A stretch of 50,463 bases of DNA from an uncultured Lachnospiraceae bacterium (GCA_910584785.1 CAJUDX010000018.1:1-50463), one strand, 5' to 3'. Positions 26,882 to 35,255 are shown, counted from the stretch's first letter. Made by a program: numbers and translations. Notes: generated from the letters alone by a model not told the origin.

Positions 26882-27268
26882 ATGAGATTTCAATTTGCAC
26901 ACTATAATTATAATGTTATCGATCTGGCAAAATCGCTCAGTTTCTATAAGGAGGCACTTGGCCTTACCGAGGTCAGCCGAAAAGAAGCCCCTGACGGAAG
27001 CTTTATCTTAGTTTACCTCGGCGATGGAGAAACCGGATTTCGGTTAGAACTGACCTGGCTCAGAGATTGGGAAAAAAACACGTATAATCTTGGGGACAAT
27101 GAAATCCATCTTGCCTTCACCGTTGACGATATGGAAGCGGCTCATCAAAGGCATCAGGAAATGGGCTGTATCTGCTATGAAAATCCTAAGATGGGCATTT
27201 ACTTTATCTCCGATCCCGACGGCTACTGGCTGGAAATTGTGCCTGCAAAAAAGGAAAACCTGCAATGA
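26882..27268 (+). CDS. VOC superfamily (glyoxalase I-like) protein
   Basis: The 128-residue protein has the two beta-alpha-beta-beta-beta modules of the vicinal oxygen chelate fold. Likely metal ligands are His in FAHYNYNV (residue 7), Glu in FRLELTW, His in EIHLAF, and Glu in YWLEIVPA. This is the H-E-H-E pattern of lactoylglutathione-lyase-like enzymes. Substrate is unknown; it may isomerise or detoxify an intermediate of the neighbouring sugar-acid pathway. ATG 26882 has AAGGGAG about 12 bases upstream. Its TGA overlaps the ATG of the LacI gene (ATGA), so they are co-expressed. Confidence 0.85.
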   Translation: MRFQFAHYNYNVIDLAKSLSFYKEALGLTEVSRKEAPDGSFILVYLGDGETGFRLELTWLRDWEKNTYNLGDNEIHLAFTVDDMEAAHQRHQEMGCICYENPKMGIYFISDPDGYWLEIVPAKKENLQ

Positions 27269-28254
27269 CCATCTATGACATCGCAAAAATTGCCGGTGTT
27301 TCTGCAAGCACTGTCTCCAGAGTTGCCAACCACAAACCTGGAATCAAAGAAGAAACAAGACGCCAAATCCAGGAACTATTAGATCAATATGATTACCGCC
27401 CCAATGAAACGGCCAGAGGCTTAGTCAATCAATCCAGCCGGATGATTGGGATTTTAATCACCGATATTCGCTATGCTCATCATGTGGATATTGCCTATCA
27501 TATTGAAAAGGAAATGGAAAAACAGGGCTATTGCAGCCTGATTTTAAACACCGGTCTTTCCGACGAAAAAAAAATCCAGGCCATCAAGGTCCTCTCCCAG
27601 CGCCGCGTCGACGGAGCTATTCTTGTCGGTTCTACCTTCCAGTGTGACGCGGTTAAGCAGGCACTTACCACTTACCTGAGCAAAGAACCGGTTATCATCA
27701 CCAACGGCTACTTAGACCTTCCCAACGTAAAAGGCGTGCTGGTCAATGAAAAAGAAGGTATCGAATCCTGTGTGGAATTGCTGGCAGACAAGGGCCATCA
27801 AAAGCTTGCGTTTGTCCTCCCTAACCACACTCCCAGCAATCTGGCAAAACAAAAAGGCTTCATCGCCGGGATGGAAGCCCTAGGTTGGAAAAAAGACGAA
27901 TTATGGATCTACACCTCGCCAACTACCCTGGAAGATGGTCGGCGGGTTACTGAACAAATTTTAGAAGAACATCCCGACGTGGAAGGCTTAATTTTTGGCG
28001 AAGACTTATCCGCGGTCAGCGGAATCCGGGCACTTTTAGACAAACACATCGCTGTACCCGGACAAATCGCTGTCATTGGCGTGGACAACTCCCGCTACTG
28101 CGATATTTGCTACCCGCGATTGACTTCCCTGAACAATAGAATGGTGGAAATGAGTTTTGAAGCGGCAAGAATCCTTTTAGACGACCTGGAAGGAAGAAAA
28201 AACCCGGAAAAAATCATGTTATTTTCCGGGATAATCGAAAGGGAAACTACCTGA
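27265..28254 (+). CDS. LacI-family transcriptional regulator of the yiaK locus
   Basis: The 329-residue protein starts MTIYDIAKIAGVSASTVSRVANHKPG, the LacI helix-turn-helix (residues 1-22) plus hinge (to about 60). A periplasmic-binding-protein-like effector domain follows, with GVDNSRYCDICYPRLTSLNN near residue 270. The start ATG overlaps the VOC stop. It is divergent from yiaK, and two GCAATCGATT palindromes lie between them, so it probably represses yiaK and its own operon until a sugar acid binds. The effector is inferred from the neighbours. Confidence 0.9.
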   Translation: MTIYDIAKIAGVSASTVSRVANHKPGIKEETRRQIQELLDQYDYRPNETARGLVNQSSRMIGILITDIRYAHHVDIAYHIEKEMEKQGYCSLILNTGLSDEKKIQAIKVLSQRRVDGAILVGSTFQCDAVKQALTTYLSKEPVIITNGYLDLPNVKGVLVNEKEGIESCVELLADKGHQKLAFVLPNHTPSNLAKQKGFIAGMEALGWKKDELWIYTSPTTLEDGRRVTEQILEEHPDVEGLIFGEDLSAVSGIRALLDKHIAVPGQIAVIGVDNSRYCDICYPRLTSLNNRMVEMSFEAARILLDDLEGRKNPEKIMLFSGIIERETT

Positions 28255-28291
28255 GTTCCCCTATTAAAAAGCCAGGTTTAACCTATCAAGG

Positions 28292-28451
28292 AAGTCCCCC
28301 GCTTCTAAGTCATAAAGACGAAAGCGGTGGATTGGTGGGACTTGCCCCAGTCAGGTGGGGTGCAAGCCCCATCTGACAAGCTGCAATAGCAGCATAGGAA
28401 GATGAGGAAGTAGCGAAGCGGACATTGTGCCCTCTGGGTATTCCGAATTTC
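28292..28451 (+). ncRNA. Structured relic resembling a TnpB omegaRNA / IS605-type right end
   Basis: Long-range pairing joins AAGTCCC (28292-28298) to GGGACTT (28337-28343), enclosing CCGCTT (28299-28304) with AAGCGG (28322-28327). Then come an 11-bp hairpin (28350-28360 with 28367-28377, one G-U) and GCTGC-AATA-GCAGC (28380-28393). From memory this GGGGTGCAAGCCCC-containing block recurs in Clostridial genomes at the 3' end of IS605/IS1341 tnpB genes. No tnpB remains: the upstream sequence is the intact LacI gene. The end abuts the MBL stop codon. Identity is tentative. Confidence 0.42.
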
Positions 28452-29144
28452 CTACTGCCAAAACACCTCTCCCCTCCCTTTAATCCCCACCATATTCTCC
28501 CGATAAGGACTATCCATGTGCTCCCCCATCCAGCGCTCAATCACCGAATACTCCTCCCAGCAATGCATGGGATACACTTTCTTCGCCTTGGCTGTCTGTA
28601 AAAAATAATCCATCCCCAGGGCATAGCTGTTTCCCTGCCTTGGGTCCAGCACCACAAAGGCTGCATCAATCTCTCTCCCCCGCAGCGGCTCTAAAAACTT
28701 CTGATAATTTACCTCCATTTTTCGGTTCCATGCTTCCGTTTCCAGTTCCCAATGCCAGTTATTCAAATCCCCTGCATGATAAATCACCTGTCCCTCAGCC
28801 TGTACCAGGAATGCCACCCCTTCATCCGTAGATTTTAAGGTCTCCACAAAAACCCCTTCATCCTCCCAGCATTCCCCCGCCTTAAGTCGCACCGTCTGTT
28901 CCTGCCTTTCCTCTGGTACACGTCTGCTCAAAATATCCGAAGAAAGCACATATGTTATCGGATACTTCTCAGCCAGGGCAAAAATATCCGGGCAAAAATG
29001 ATCCTGATGGCGATGACTCGCAAAAACCATCCACTTTTTCCCCCTGTCTATTTCAGGAATCTCCCCCTGAACATAATCAAAAAGCAAAACGGTCTTTTCC
29101 AGCTCTGCCAAAAAACCGCTGTGACCGATATAGGTTATCTTCAT
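28452..29144 (-). CDS. MBL-fold metallo-hydrolase
   Basis: The 230-residue protein begins MKITYIGHSGFLAELEKTVLLFDY and carries the metal-binding SHRHQDHF motif (about residues 43-50), a variant of HxHxDH. A second ligand lies in VIYHAGDLNNWH and a C-terminal His in YPMHCW, as in the UlaG-like/beta-lactamase-like group. Substrate is unknown; cyclic nucleotide or phosphoester cleavage is possible. I start at ATG 29144 with AAGGGAAT just before; an ATG 33 bases upstream lacks a better site. The gap to PAP2 contains 17-bp tandem repeats. Confidence 0.85.
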   Translation of the reverse strand: MKITYIGHSGFLAELEKTVLLFDYVQGEIPEIDRGKKWMVFASHRHQDHFCPDIFALAEKYPITYVLSSDILSRRVPEERQEQTVRLKAGECWEDEGVFVETLKSTDEGVAFLVQAEGQVIYHAGDLNNWHWELETEAWNRKMEVNYQKFLEPLRGREIDAAFVVLDPRQGNSYALGMDYFLQTAKAKKVYPMHCWEEYSVIERWMGEHMDSPYRENMVGIKGRGEVFWQ

Positions 29145-29181
29145 ATTCCCTTCACCCTTTCCTTTTTCCAACCCCATGATG

Positions 29182-29249
29182 CTTTCAAATCCTTTATTCT
29201 TTCAAGTCCTCTATTCTTCCAAATCCTCCACTCTTCCAAATCCATTATT
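29182..29249 (-). repeat. Four 17-bp tandem repeats across the PAP2/MBL junction
   Basis: Units lie at 29182-29198, 29199-29215, 29216-29232 and 29233-29249. On the coding strand they resemble AATAGAGGATTTGGAAG. The two right-hand units encode the last residues of PAP2 (through RVEDLEE); the others are intergenic. Because 17 is not a multiple of three, gain or loss of a unit would change the PAP2 C-terminus. Confidence 0.8.
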
Positions 29250-29891
29250 CCTTCTCATCTTCCACCCCTTCATTGCACCGCACCTCGGATACCCTGCCCC
29301 CAATCCGACACTCAGCACCCATCCCCAAAGGACATCGATCACCGAATGCTGTTTAATCGCCATGGTAGACCAGCTAATTCCCAGCGTGACCGCCCAGGAC
29401 ATCCACTTTATCTTCCTGCATTTGTTAAATGACCTGGCGCGGCAGATCACAAGATGAATCGCAACCGTACTGGATACATGAATCGAAGGACATACATTCC
29501 TTGGCGGATCGATGCTCCGAAGAAAACGAACCATCTCTGCGCAAAAATTATCCTTATCAATCTCCTCCCGAAGATTTAGTCCATTAGGGAAGATCAGATA
29601 AATCGCCAGACAAATGGTCGCCCCCGCAAACATAATAAAGCAGAGTTCCAGATAAGCTTCCTTATCCTTCACCATAAAATACATCAAAAAAAACGGAACC
29701 CAAAGATACCATAAAAAATACAGCACCACAAACCATTCATTAAAAGGAATCCAGTCATCTACCACAGAATGGAGCACCCATCTTGGCTCCGGTCCAAACG
29801 ATTGCAGCAGAAAAAAGCCGGACAAAAAGACAAACAGGTACAGCCCAGCCAGACAATATCGATGTGTATTTATCCAATGTAAATGCTTCAT
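29211..29891 (-). CDS. PAP2 superfamily membrane phosphatase/phosphotransferase
   Basis: The 226-residue protein has about five to six membrane helices and two PAP2 motifs: CPSIHVSST near residues 134-142 and STMAIKQHSVID near residues 175-186. In the second, the Arg normally following Ser is Thr, as I recall for inositolphosphotransferase-like members; the first motif (KxxxxxxRP) is not evident. It may act on lipid phosphates at the membrane. The C-terminal residues come from tandem repeats. It lies between the PPTase and MBL genes on the same strand. Confidence 0.82.
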   Translation of the reverse strand: MKHLHWINTHRYCLAGLYLFVFLSGFFLLQSFGPEPRWVLHSVVDDWIPFNEWFVVLYFLWYLWVPFFLMYFMVKDKEAYLELCFIMFAGATICLAIYLIFPNGLNLREEIDKDNFCAEMVRFLRSIDPPRNVCPSIHVSSTVAIHLVICRARSFNKCRKIKWMSWAVTLGISWSTMAIKQHSVIDVLWGWVLSVGLGAGYPRCGAMKGWKMRRNNGFGRVEDLEE

Positions 29892-29936
29892 TTTATTCTC
29901 CGTATCCTTCTTTCCCCTCCGGCCCCCTTCCGCAGT

Positions 29937-30635
29937 TCAAAGGAATCCCGCTACTCCAAGTATTCCGGCTCCCCTCTCCCCACCACAGCTTCCCCTGCAG
30001 CTTAAACAGCAGGAAACCACATATTCGCCTTCAATTATCGTCTGAAAAAAGCGCCACTGCTCATCCTCTCCATCCAGGCTTCCCCTGACTTCCCGCATCA
30101 GGAAAAACGGCTCATTTCCCTGCATGAAAAAGCCCTTCTTCGGTTCTTCTTCCCAGACTTCCAGCACAAATTCCAAACATGTAAAATCCAGCGCCAGGCC
30201 CTTCCCCACGGCTTTGGCATAACTTTCCTTTAAGGTCCAAAGGCGAAAGAACTCCCGATACCAGGCATTTTCCCCGTCACTTTCCCGGATCATTTCCAGG
30301 TAATGGAGCTCTTTTTCCGTCAACACGCGCCGAAACAGCGTCGGCTTAACCGGGCGGACGGCTTCGACATCCACCCCCAGGGGAGCATAATCCACACCGC
30401 AGACCACCATTTCCTTTCCATGGCTGATATTAAAATAAATCTGCGGATAATTGGTCAAATATGGTTTTCCCTGACTATCTGCAGATAACTCACTCTCCAT
30501 GTTTATCCCGCAGAGCTGATATTCTCTGAACAAAGCCTCCTTCAGCAAACACAGCCCTGCCTGATGCTCACTCTCATGTTTTTTTTCCCTGACGTCCTTG
30601 GTGGGAAGCCTGAATTTCTGGAAATAAACTGCCAT
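29937..30635 (-). CDS. 4'-phosphopantetheinyl transferase, Sfp type
   Basis: The 232-residue enzyme moves phosphopantetheine from CoA to carrier-protein serines. It shows the Sfp signature: QGKPYL near residue 56, FNISHGKEMV near 68, the magnesium-binding GVDVE near 88, and WTLKESYAKAVGKGL near 131. The last 20 residues are Gly/Cys-rich and unlike the family, perhaps a drifted tail. ATG 30635 follows GGAAGG, and the preceding gene stops one base before it. No NRPS, PKS or fatty-acid genes are in the window, so its carrier protein is elsewhere. Confidence 0.92.
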   Translation of the reverse strand: MAVYFQKFRLPTKDVREKKHESEHQAGLCLLKEALFREYQLCGINMESELSADSQGKPYLTNYPQIYFNISHGKEMVVCGVDYAPLGVDVEAVRPVKPTLFRRVLTEKELHYLEMIRESDGENAWYREFFRLWTLKESYAKAVGKGLALDFTCLEFVLEVWEEEPKKGFFMQGNEPFFLMREVRGSLDGEDEQWRFFQTIIEGEYVVSCCLSCRGSCGGERGAGILGVAGFL

Positions 30636-30636
30636 A

Positions 30637-30948
30637 CTAACCTTCCCATTCCCTGTCCTGGAACTGAATTTTTATTGTAGAAATCCTGCCGCTGATCACT
30701 GCCCGCTTTCCGTCTAAATTCTTAGGTACCTCAATCACCGATTCCGTATGCACCTTAACATCAAATATCATCGTCTGCTTCCCGGCAGCCTTAGATCGCA
30801 GGGGTTCCTTTTCATCCGATAAATATAATGTTCTCTCTCCTACCCAAAGTCCGTAAATCCTGCGATCTTTTTTATTCAAATTATACTCTTTTGGAATCTT
30901 TAACTTCGTCCCGGAAACTTTTGTCTCACTTGTTCCAATCGCAAACAT
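30637..30948 (-). CDS. Small hypothetical protein upstream of the PPTase
   Basis: The 103-residue protein starts at ATG 30948 with AGGGGA seven bases upstream; the frame is open to 30975. The N-terminal third (ETKVSGTKLKIPKEYNL) resembles the swapped-hairpin beta barrel of AbrB/MraZ-type proteins, and the rest is beta-rich. The similarity is weak and I assign no function. It is translationally coupled to the Sfp-type gene. Confidence 0.6.
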   Translation of the reverse strand: MFAIGTSETKVSGTKLKIPKEYNLNKKDRRIYGLWVGERTLYLSDEKEPLRSKAAGKQTMIFDVKVHTESVIEVPKNLDGKRAVISGRISTIKIQFQDREWEG

Positions 30949-31037
30949 CCATCGTTCCCCTTTCCCTGTAAGCATTTTCTGTCTCGTTCTTATTCTAACA
31001 AGATTTATTCTTTTTGGGAATCGATTTTAGATAAATT

Positions 31038-32390
31038 TTATAGATTATGCAGCCGATTGCCCTGCGTTCTGTGCTCGCCTTTCCAAATTGCCCATATTCC
31101 TGTCATATCCGCCAATATCCATCCAATCGGCACCGCCCACCAAATTCCCAACACACCTACCGCAGGTATCGGCGCTGTCAAATACGCCAAAACTACCCTC
31201 GTTCCTAAAGAAATCACCGTCAGCACCACGGACATCTCCGGCTTTCCAATTCCCCGAAAATAACCATACAGCAAAAACAACACACCAATCCCACAATAAA
31301 ACGCGCCTTCCACCCGAAGATATCCCGTTCCGATGGCAATAATCCCTGTCTCCCCCCGGTCGATAAACAGTTGAAGCAGCACTGGCGCAAAAATAAAGAC
31401 CACCATGGACACCAGCATGCAAAAAAGCATTGAGACTTTAACTGCACACCTTACCCCTTCGTTTACCCGCTCTCTCTGCCCTGCCCCATGATTCTGCGAG
31501 GTAAAGATAGAAAAAGCATTCCCAAATTCCTGTGCAGGCATGTAGGCAAAAGAGTCAATCTTAACCCCGGCAGCAAACGCTGCCATCACTGCCGTCCCAA
31601 AACGGTTGACCAGCCCCTGAATCATCAAAATCCCAAAATTCATCACCGACTGCTGGATACAGGCAGCCGCAGAAAAACGCAGGATCTCTCCCACGCTTTC
31701 TTTCGTAAACGACAGCTCTTTCTTTTTCGGTCTCAGCCAGGGCTCGGCTATCCAGGTATAAAGCCCAATCCCCAGACCGGAAAATACCTGTGCAATTACC
31801 GTTGCTACCGCTGCCCCCCTAATCCCCCAGCCAAAACGCATCACAAAAAGTAAATCCAGTCCTACATTCATCAGAGCCGAACTTCCCAAAAAACACAGAG
31901 GAATCACGGAATTTCCCACTGCGCGTAGAAGAAAAGCAAAATAATTATATAAAAACACAAAAAAGATACCGAAAAATATCACAAAAACATACTCTTCCAT
32001 CATTGACCAGATAGAAAGGGGCACCTGAAGAAGCCGGAGAATCCAGGGCAGGGCCGCAAAAACCAGCACATTCACGCCAAGGCTAACCGCTCCGATAAAA
32101 AGAAAAGCAGCCGCTATACTGTTTTTCATCTGCACCTGATCCTTTTTGCCAAAATAAAATGAATATACTGACCCGCTGCCCATACACAGTCCAATCAGAA
32201 TCGAGGTTAAAAAAGTCATCAAAGTATACGCCGACCCCACCGCCGCCAGAGCATCCGAGCCAAGAAAACGACCAACAATCAGGGTATCGGCAATATTATA
32301 AAACTGCTGCAATAAATTCCCCAAAATCATCGGCCCTGCAAATACCAGCATTGAAACGGTTACACTGCCTTTCGTTAAATCCTTCTTCAT
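31038..32390 (-). CDS. MATE family efflux transporter (first copy)
   Basis: The 450-residue protein has twelve predicted membrane helices and the MATE start MKKDLTKGSVTVSMLVFAGPMILGNLLQQFYNIADTLIVGRFLG (shown to mark the family opening: residues 1-12 polar, then the first helix). It exports drugs or metabolites using sodium or proton gradients; substrate is unknown. Its ATG overlaps the TGA of the GGDEF gene (ATGA), so the cyclase and transporter are translated from one mRNA. Confidence 0.92.
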   Translation of the reverse strand: MKKDLTKGSVTVSMLVFAGPMILGNLLQQFYNIADTLIVGRFLGSDALAAVGSAYTLMTFLTSILIGLCMGSGSVYSFYFGKKDQVQMKNSIAAAFLFIGAVSLGVNVLVFAALPWILRLLQVPLSIWSMMEEYVFVIFFGIFFVFLYNYFAFLLRAVGNSVIPLCFLGSSALMNVGLDLLFVMRFGWGIRGAAVATVIAQVFSGLGIGLYTWIAEPWLRPKKKELSFTKESVGEILRFSAAACIQQSVMNFGILMIQGLVNRFGTAVMAAFAAGVKIDSFAYMPAQEFGNAFSIFTSQNHGAGQRERVNEGVRCAVKVSMLFCMLVSMVVFIFAPVLLQLFIDRGETGIIAIGTGYLRVEGAFYCGIGVLFLLYGYFRGIGKPEMSVVLTVISLGTRVVLAYLTAPIPAVGVLGIWWAVPIGWILADMTGIWAIWKGEHRTQGNRLHNL

Positions 32391-33478
32391 TCCCGATTCT
32401 CCAGACGGCTGTCTTTCCAGTCCTTATGCTGGTGATACCTCCGCTTATTTTCCTGCTTACATAAGTACATCGCCTCATCTGCCCTGTGAAGCAGTTCTTC
32501 CCTGGTCAATCCCTGCTCCTTACCCGTAACCGCAAGGACTCCATAGCTGAAGCTCACCGGATAGGCCTTTTTATTTTCCTGAATAAAGCTTTCCAGGGCA
32601 CTTCCCATCTTTTCTTCAGCGGCACTTTTTGGACAGTCCATAAAGATAATGACAAACTCATCCCCTCCAATCCGGGCAAAAATATCCGAATTGCGGATTC
32701 TGGTCTTTACAACTGAAACAAAGTTTTCAATGTACTCGTCTCCTTCCAGATGGCCAAACTTATCATTCACATACTTTAAACCGTCCAGATCCAGATAGCA
32801 GAAGGTATGAGGCTTCCGTTTTTTCAGCATTATATCCAGCTGCTCTTCCATGTAATGGCGGTTAAAAATTCCTGTTCCCGGATCATTATACGCCTTATCC
32901 GTCAGCTGCCGTGTTCTCTGCTTCTCCTCTGTAACATTAGTCACCACATGGGCGTTAACCAGGGTATCCCGCCACTGAATCGCAAAAGAGAGTACCAAAA
33001 AGCACTGCCCATATTCATCCTCAGCTTCCCATACCCGTTCATTCTTCTCCGGGTTCCAGTCCAGAAGATGATGCTGGAAATCAAGGCGGTGCTTACAAAA
33101 TTCACAGGAGCCTTCCTCTGTATGATACTTGCCCGTCCGTTTATTACAGTAAAGAATCGACTTATCATCTGCTCTGACCACCATAATCCACTCATCCCGC
33201 ATTCTGGTCAGTTCCATCAGCAAATCATTATATGCCTGGATAATCTCAGCCTGTATGGTGATTTCCTCGGCTTTCTTGCGCAATTCCTTCTCCTGTACCT
33301 CTAAATGTTGAAGAAATTCCACCATCTCCTCAGCCGCCTGATGCAAAATCTCCGGTTTTTCCCCCATCTCAGGCAAACCAGATTCAAGCGCGCGAATATC
33401 CTGTTCTTTTTTTTCAGTATCCAATAAAATACGTTTTAAATACGCCAAAAGAATTTGACTGCTCTGCATATCCATCAT
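32387..33478 (-). CDS. Diguanylate cyclase with PAS-like N-terminus
   Basis: The 363-residue soluble protein has a coiled-coil region (about residues 50-90), a PAS-like sensor (about 90-195, with a CEFCKH cysteine motif near 125) and a C-terminal GGDEF domain (about 200-345). The catalytic RIGGDEF, the DLDGLKYVND substrate helix and the inhibitory RNSD I-site five residues before GGDEF are all intact. It should therefore make c-di-GMP with product feedback. Heme or metal binding by the cysteines is speculation. A promoter lies at 33544-33572. Confidence 0.92.
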   Translation of the reverse strand: MMDMQSSQILLAYLKRILLDTEKKEQDIRALESGLPEMGEKPEILHQAAEEMVEFLQHLEVQEKELRKKAEEITIQAEIIQAYNDLLMELTRMRDEWIMVVRADDKSILYCNKRTGKYHTEEGSCEFCKHRLDFQHHLLDWNPEKNERVWEAEDEYGQCFLVLSFAIQWRDTLVNAHVVTNVTEEKQRTRQLTDKAYNDPGTGIFNRHYMEEQLDIMLKKRKPHTFCYLDLDGLKYVNDKFGHLEGDEYIENFVSVVKTRIRNSDIFARIGGDEFVIIFMDCPKSAAEEKMGSALESFIQENKKAYPVSFSYGVLAVTGKEQGLTREELLHRADEAMYLCKQENKRRYHQHKDWKDSRLENRE

Positions 33479-33543
33479 CTTCTCCTTTTTTCCTGCGAAA
33501 CATGTAAAATCATTTCTTAATTCTCTTTCTCACGCATAATCCC

Positions 33544-33572
33544 ATTATAGCACTAACGCCTTCTGATTTCCA
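33544..33572 (-). promoter_or_regulatory. Promoter of the GGDEF-MATE operon
   Basis: An extended -10 TGC-TATAAT (33549-33544) has TGGAAA (33572-33567) 17 bp upstream on the - strand, about 65 bases before the GGDEF start codon. Confidence 0.55.
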
Positions 33573-33632
33573 CACGATTTCCTATGTTTTTTCATCCGTA
33601 TCGTCTCACCTATCGTTATCCTTTGACCGGAT

Positions 33633-33989
33633 TCAGGATTCCTTAATTGCTCTGGTCTGATCCTCCTTTTTCTTTTTCTTCGCCTTAGGCTGGGGCAGTT
33701 CCTTACTCATCGCTTCAAGAACTTCCCTCATCAAAGCTGTATTTTCCACATCCTCCACCACAACCATCAAAGTTTTCGATCCCTCATAGGGATAGGCACG
33801 TTCCGCATTGGGTAAAAGCCGCAGAACTGAGGCTGTGGGTTTTAACAGCAGGCAGTTATCACAAATATCGCCAATCATCTTCCCCTGATAATACACGCAA
33901 TATTCTCCCATCATCTTCCTCGTTGTCACTAAGCCAACCTTCTGCAAATGTTCTAAAATATAATCGTGAAACTCCCCTGTCGTCGCCAT
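33633..33989 (-). CDS. TfoX N-terminal domain protein
   Basis: The 118-residue protein has the TfoX_N fold: TTRKMMGEYCVYYQGKMIGDI near residues 22-42, LLLKPT, and a C-terminal helix, ending in a Lys-rich tail (KAKKKKKED). Full-length TfoX activates competence in gamma-proteobacteria, but stand-alone N domains in Clostridia have no proven role. ATG 33989 is preceded by several overlapping AAGGATAAA-like motifs, again a purine-rich repetitive ribosome region. Confidence 0.85.
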   Translation of the reverse strand: MATTGEFHDYILEHLQKVGLVTTRKMMGEYCVYYQGKMIGDICDNCLLLKPTASVLRLLPNAERAYPYEGSKTLMVVVEDVENTALMREVLEAMSKELPQPKAKKKKKEDQTRAIKES

Positions 33990-34120
33990 CCTTTTATCCT
34001 TCCTTTATCCTTTCTTTTTCTATTTGCTGTCCGTAAATTCAGTATAAAAGCACACTCTAAAAAAAGCAATAAAAATATACCAAAAAGACAAAGCTTCCTC
34101 TGTTCATTTCCCACAAAAAA

Positions 34121-34129
34121 TGCTATAAT
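34121..34129 (+). promoter_or_regulatory. Extended -10 promoter of deoD
   Basis: TGC-TATAAT ends at 34129, 36 bases before the deoD ATG; the -35 at 17 bp (TGTTCA, 34101-34106) is poor, as expected for an extended -10 type. Confidence 0.55.
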
Positions 34130-34165
34130 CAACTTACATCAACCAAAGAAAGAGAGGGTTACATT

Positions 34166-34894
34166 ATGAGTTTTCATCAGGGAGCACCTACTCCTCACAA
34201 CGAGGCAATGCCAGGCGATTTTGCAAAAACCGTCTTGATGCCCGGCGATCCACTGCGGGCAAAATATATCGCTGAAACCTATCTGGAAAATGCCAAATGC
34301 GTAAACCAGGTTCGCGGTATGCTGGCCTACACCGGCAACTACAAAGGCACCCCGGTTTCCATCATGGGTTCCGGTATGGGAATCCCCAGTATGGGCATAT
34401 ACTCCTATGAATTATATGCCTTCTATGGTGTAGAAAATATTATCCGCATCGGAACCGCTGGCGCCGCCTCGGATGAGATTGAGATGATGGATGTCGTTCT
34501 CGCAGACAAAGCCTATTCTACATCCGACTATGCCTTCATCCAGTCCGGCATCACCGGTAACTGCATCACAGCAAGCCCAGAACTAAACGCAATTATCACC
34601 GAAACCGCCAAAACCACCGATCTTCACCTGGTTACTGGCCCGGTTTCCTCCGGCGGCGTATTCTACCGTGAAGACATCCCCAGGGAAGTCGCTCCCTTTA
34701 TGAGCGAAGTCAAGGCTCTGGAGATGGAATCCTTCGCCCTGTTTGCCAATGCCAAGGCCCTGAACAAAAAAGGTGCCTGCCTTGTTACCATCACTGATAA
34801 CAAGCGCACCGGAGAAGTTCTGACCCCAGAACAAAGAAAGACCCACCTGGGCAATATGTTCACCCTTGCCCTGGAATCTGCAATTCGCATGTAA
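34166..34894 (+). CDS. deoD: Purine nucleoside phosphorylase, DeoD type
   Basis: The 242-residue hexameric-type phosphorylase splits purine (deoxy)nucleosides into base and (deoxy)ribose-1-phosphate. Diagnostic blocks are TPHNEAMPGDFAKTVLMPGDPLRAKYIA at the N-terminus (residues 9-36), RIGTAGA near 94, ALEMESFALF near 180, and TITDNKRTGE near 202 in the place of the catalytic Asp loop. ATG 34166 follows GAGAGGG. It is convergent with a nucleoside-uptake operon, so import and breakdown of nucleosides are encoded together. A strong terminator follows. Confidence 0.96.
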   Translation: MSFHQGAPTPHNEAMPGDFAKTVLMPGDPLRAKYIAETYLENAKCVNQVRGMLAYTGNYKGTPVSIMGSGMGIPSMGIYSYELYAFYGVENIIRIGTAGAASDEIEMMDVVLADKAYSTSDYAFIQSGITGNCITASPELNAIITETAKTTDLHLVTGPVSSGGVFYREDIPREVAPFMSEVKALEMESFALFANAKALNKKGACLVTITDNKRTGEVLTPEQRKTHLGNMFTLALESAIRM

Positions 34895-34962
34895 ACACTT
34901 CTGACAGCGGCAATGAGGAAAATAAAAATCACCCCATAACCGCAAACGAAAAACAGAAAAAC

Positions 34963-35014
34963 GCAGCTGCAATGTCCTGTGAAAACCAACTCACCACATT
35001 GCAGCTGCCTTTTT
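34963..35014 (+). terminator. Intrinsic terminator of deoD
   Basis: A perfect 13-bp stem pairs 34963-34975 with 34996-35008 around a 20-nt loop and is followed by CTTTTTTCC. It lies about 70 bases after the deoD stop. Confidence 0.8.
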
Positions 35015-35053
35015 TCCATCCAGTCAATTTTTCTTCCAACCAATTTTTCTATC

Positions 35054-35148
35054 CATCAAAAAAAGCCATCGCACATCTGACACCACATCAAAAAAGCCAT
35101 CACACATCCGGCAGCGCATCAAAAAAAGCCGCTGCACATCCGACACCT
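35054..35148 (-). repeat. Three 31-32 bp direct repeats with T-runs
   Basis: Units begin at 35054, 35086 and 35117 and share CATCAAAAAA(A)GCC followed by a CACATC(T/C)G-like block. On the - strand each carries a T6-7 run after a GC-rich patch. They look like partial duplications of the terminator arm at 35128-35138. No spacers of CRISPR type are present. Confidence 0.75.
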
Positions 35149-35166
35149 CGTCACCTGTGCAGCAGC
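35121..35166 (-). terminator. Terminator of the nucleoside-uptake operon
   Basis: On the - strand GCTGCTGCACA (35166-35156) pairs with TGTGCAGCGGC (35138-35128), one G-U, followed by seven T. It is 90 bases beyond the BMP-lipoprotein stop. Confidence 0.75.
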
Positions 35167-35255
35167 CCTTCCTGTCTGCCGATATTCAGCAATTAGATTA
35201 CGATAAAATTCTGCCCCCAAACAGGCTATCTAACGCTCTGTAAAAAACAGAACAC

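Noticed and set aside
28310..28540. A 76-codon - strand frame across the structured relic
   Set aside because: It crosses the MBL gene end and the RNA-like hairpins; similar spurious frames are common over such elements.
35054..35148. CRISPR array
   Set aside because: Units are contiguous and degenerate with T-runs, no unique spacers, and no cas genes are present.
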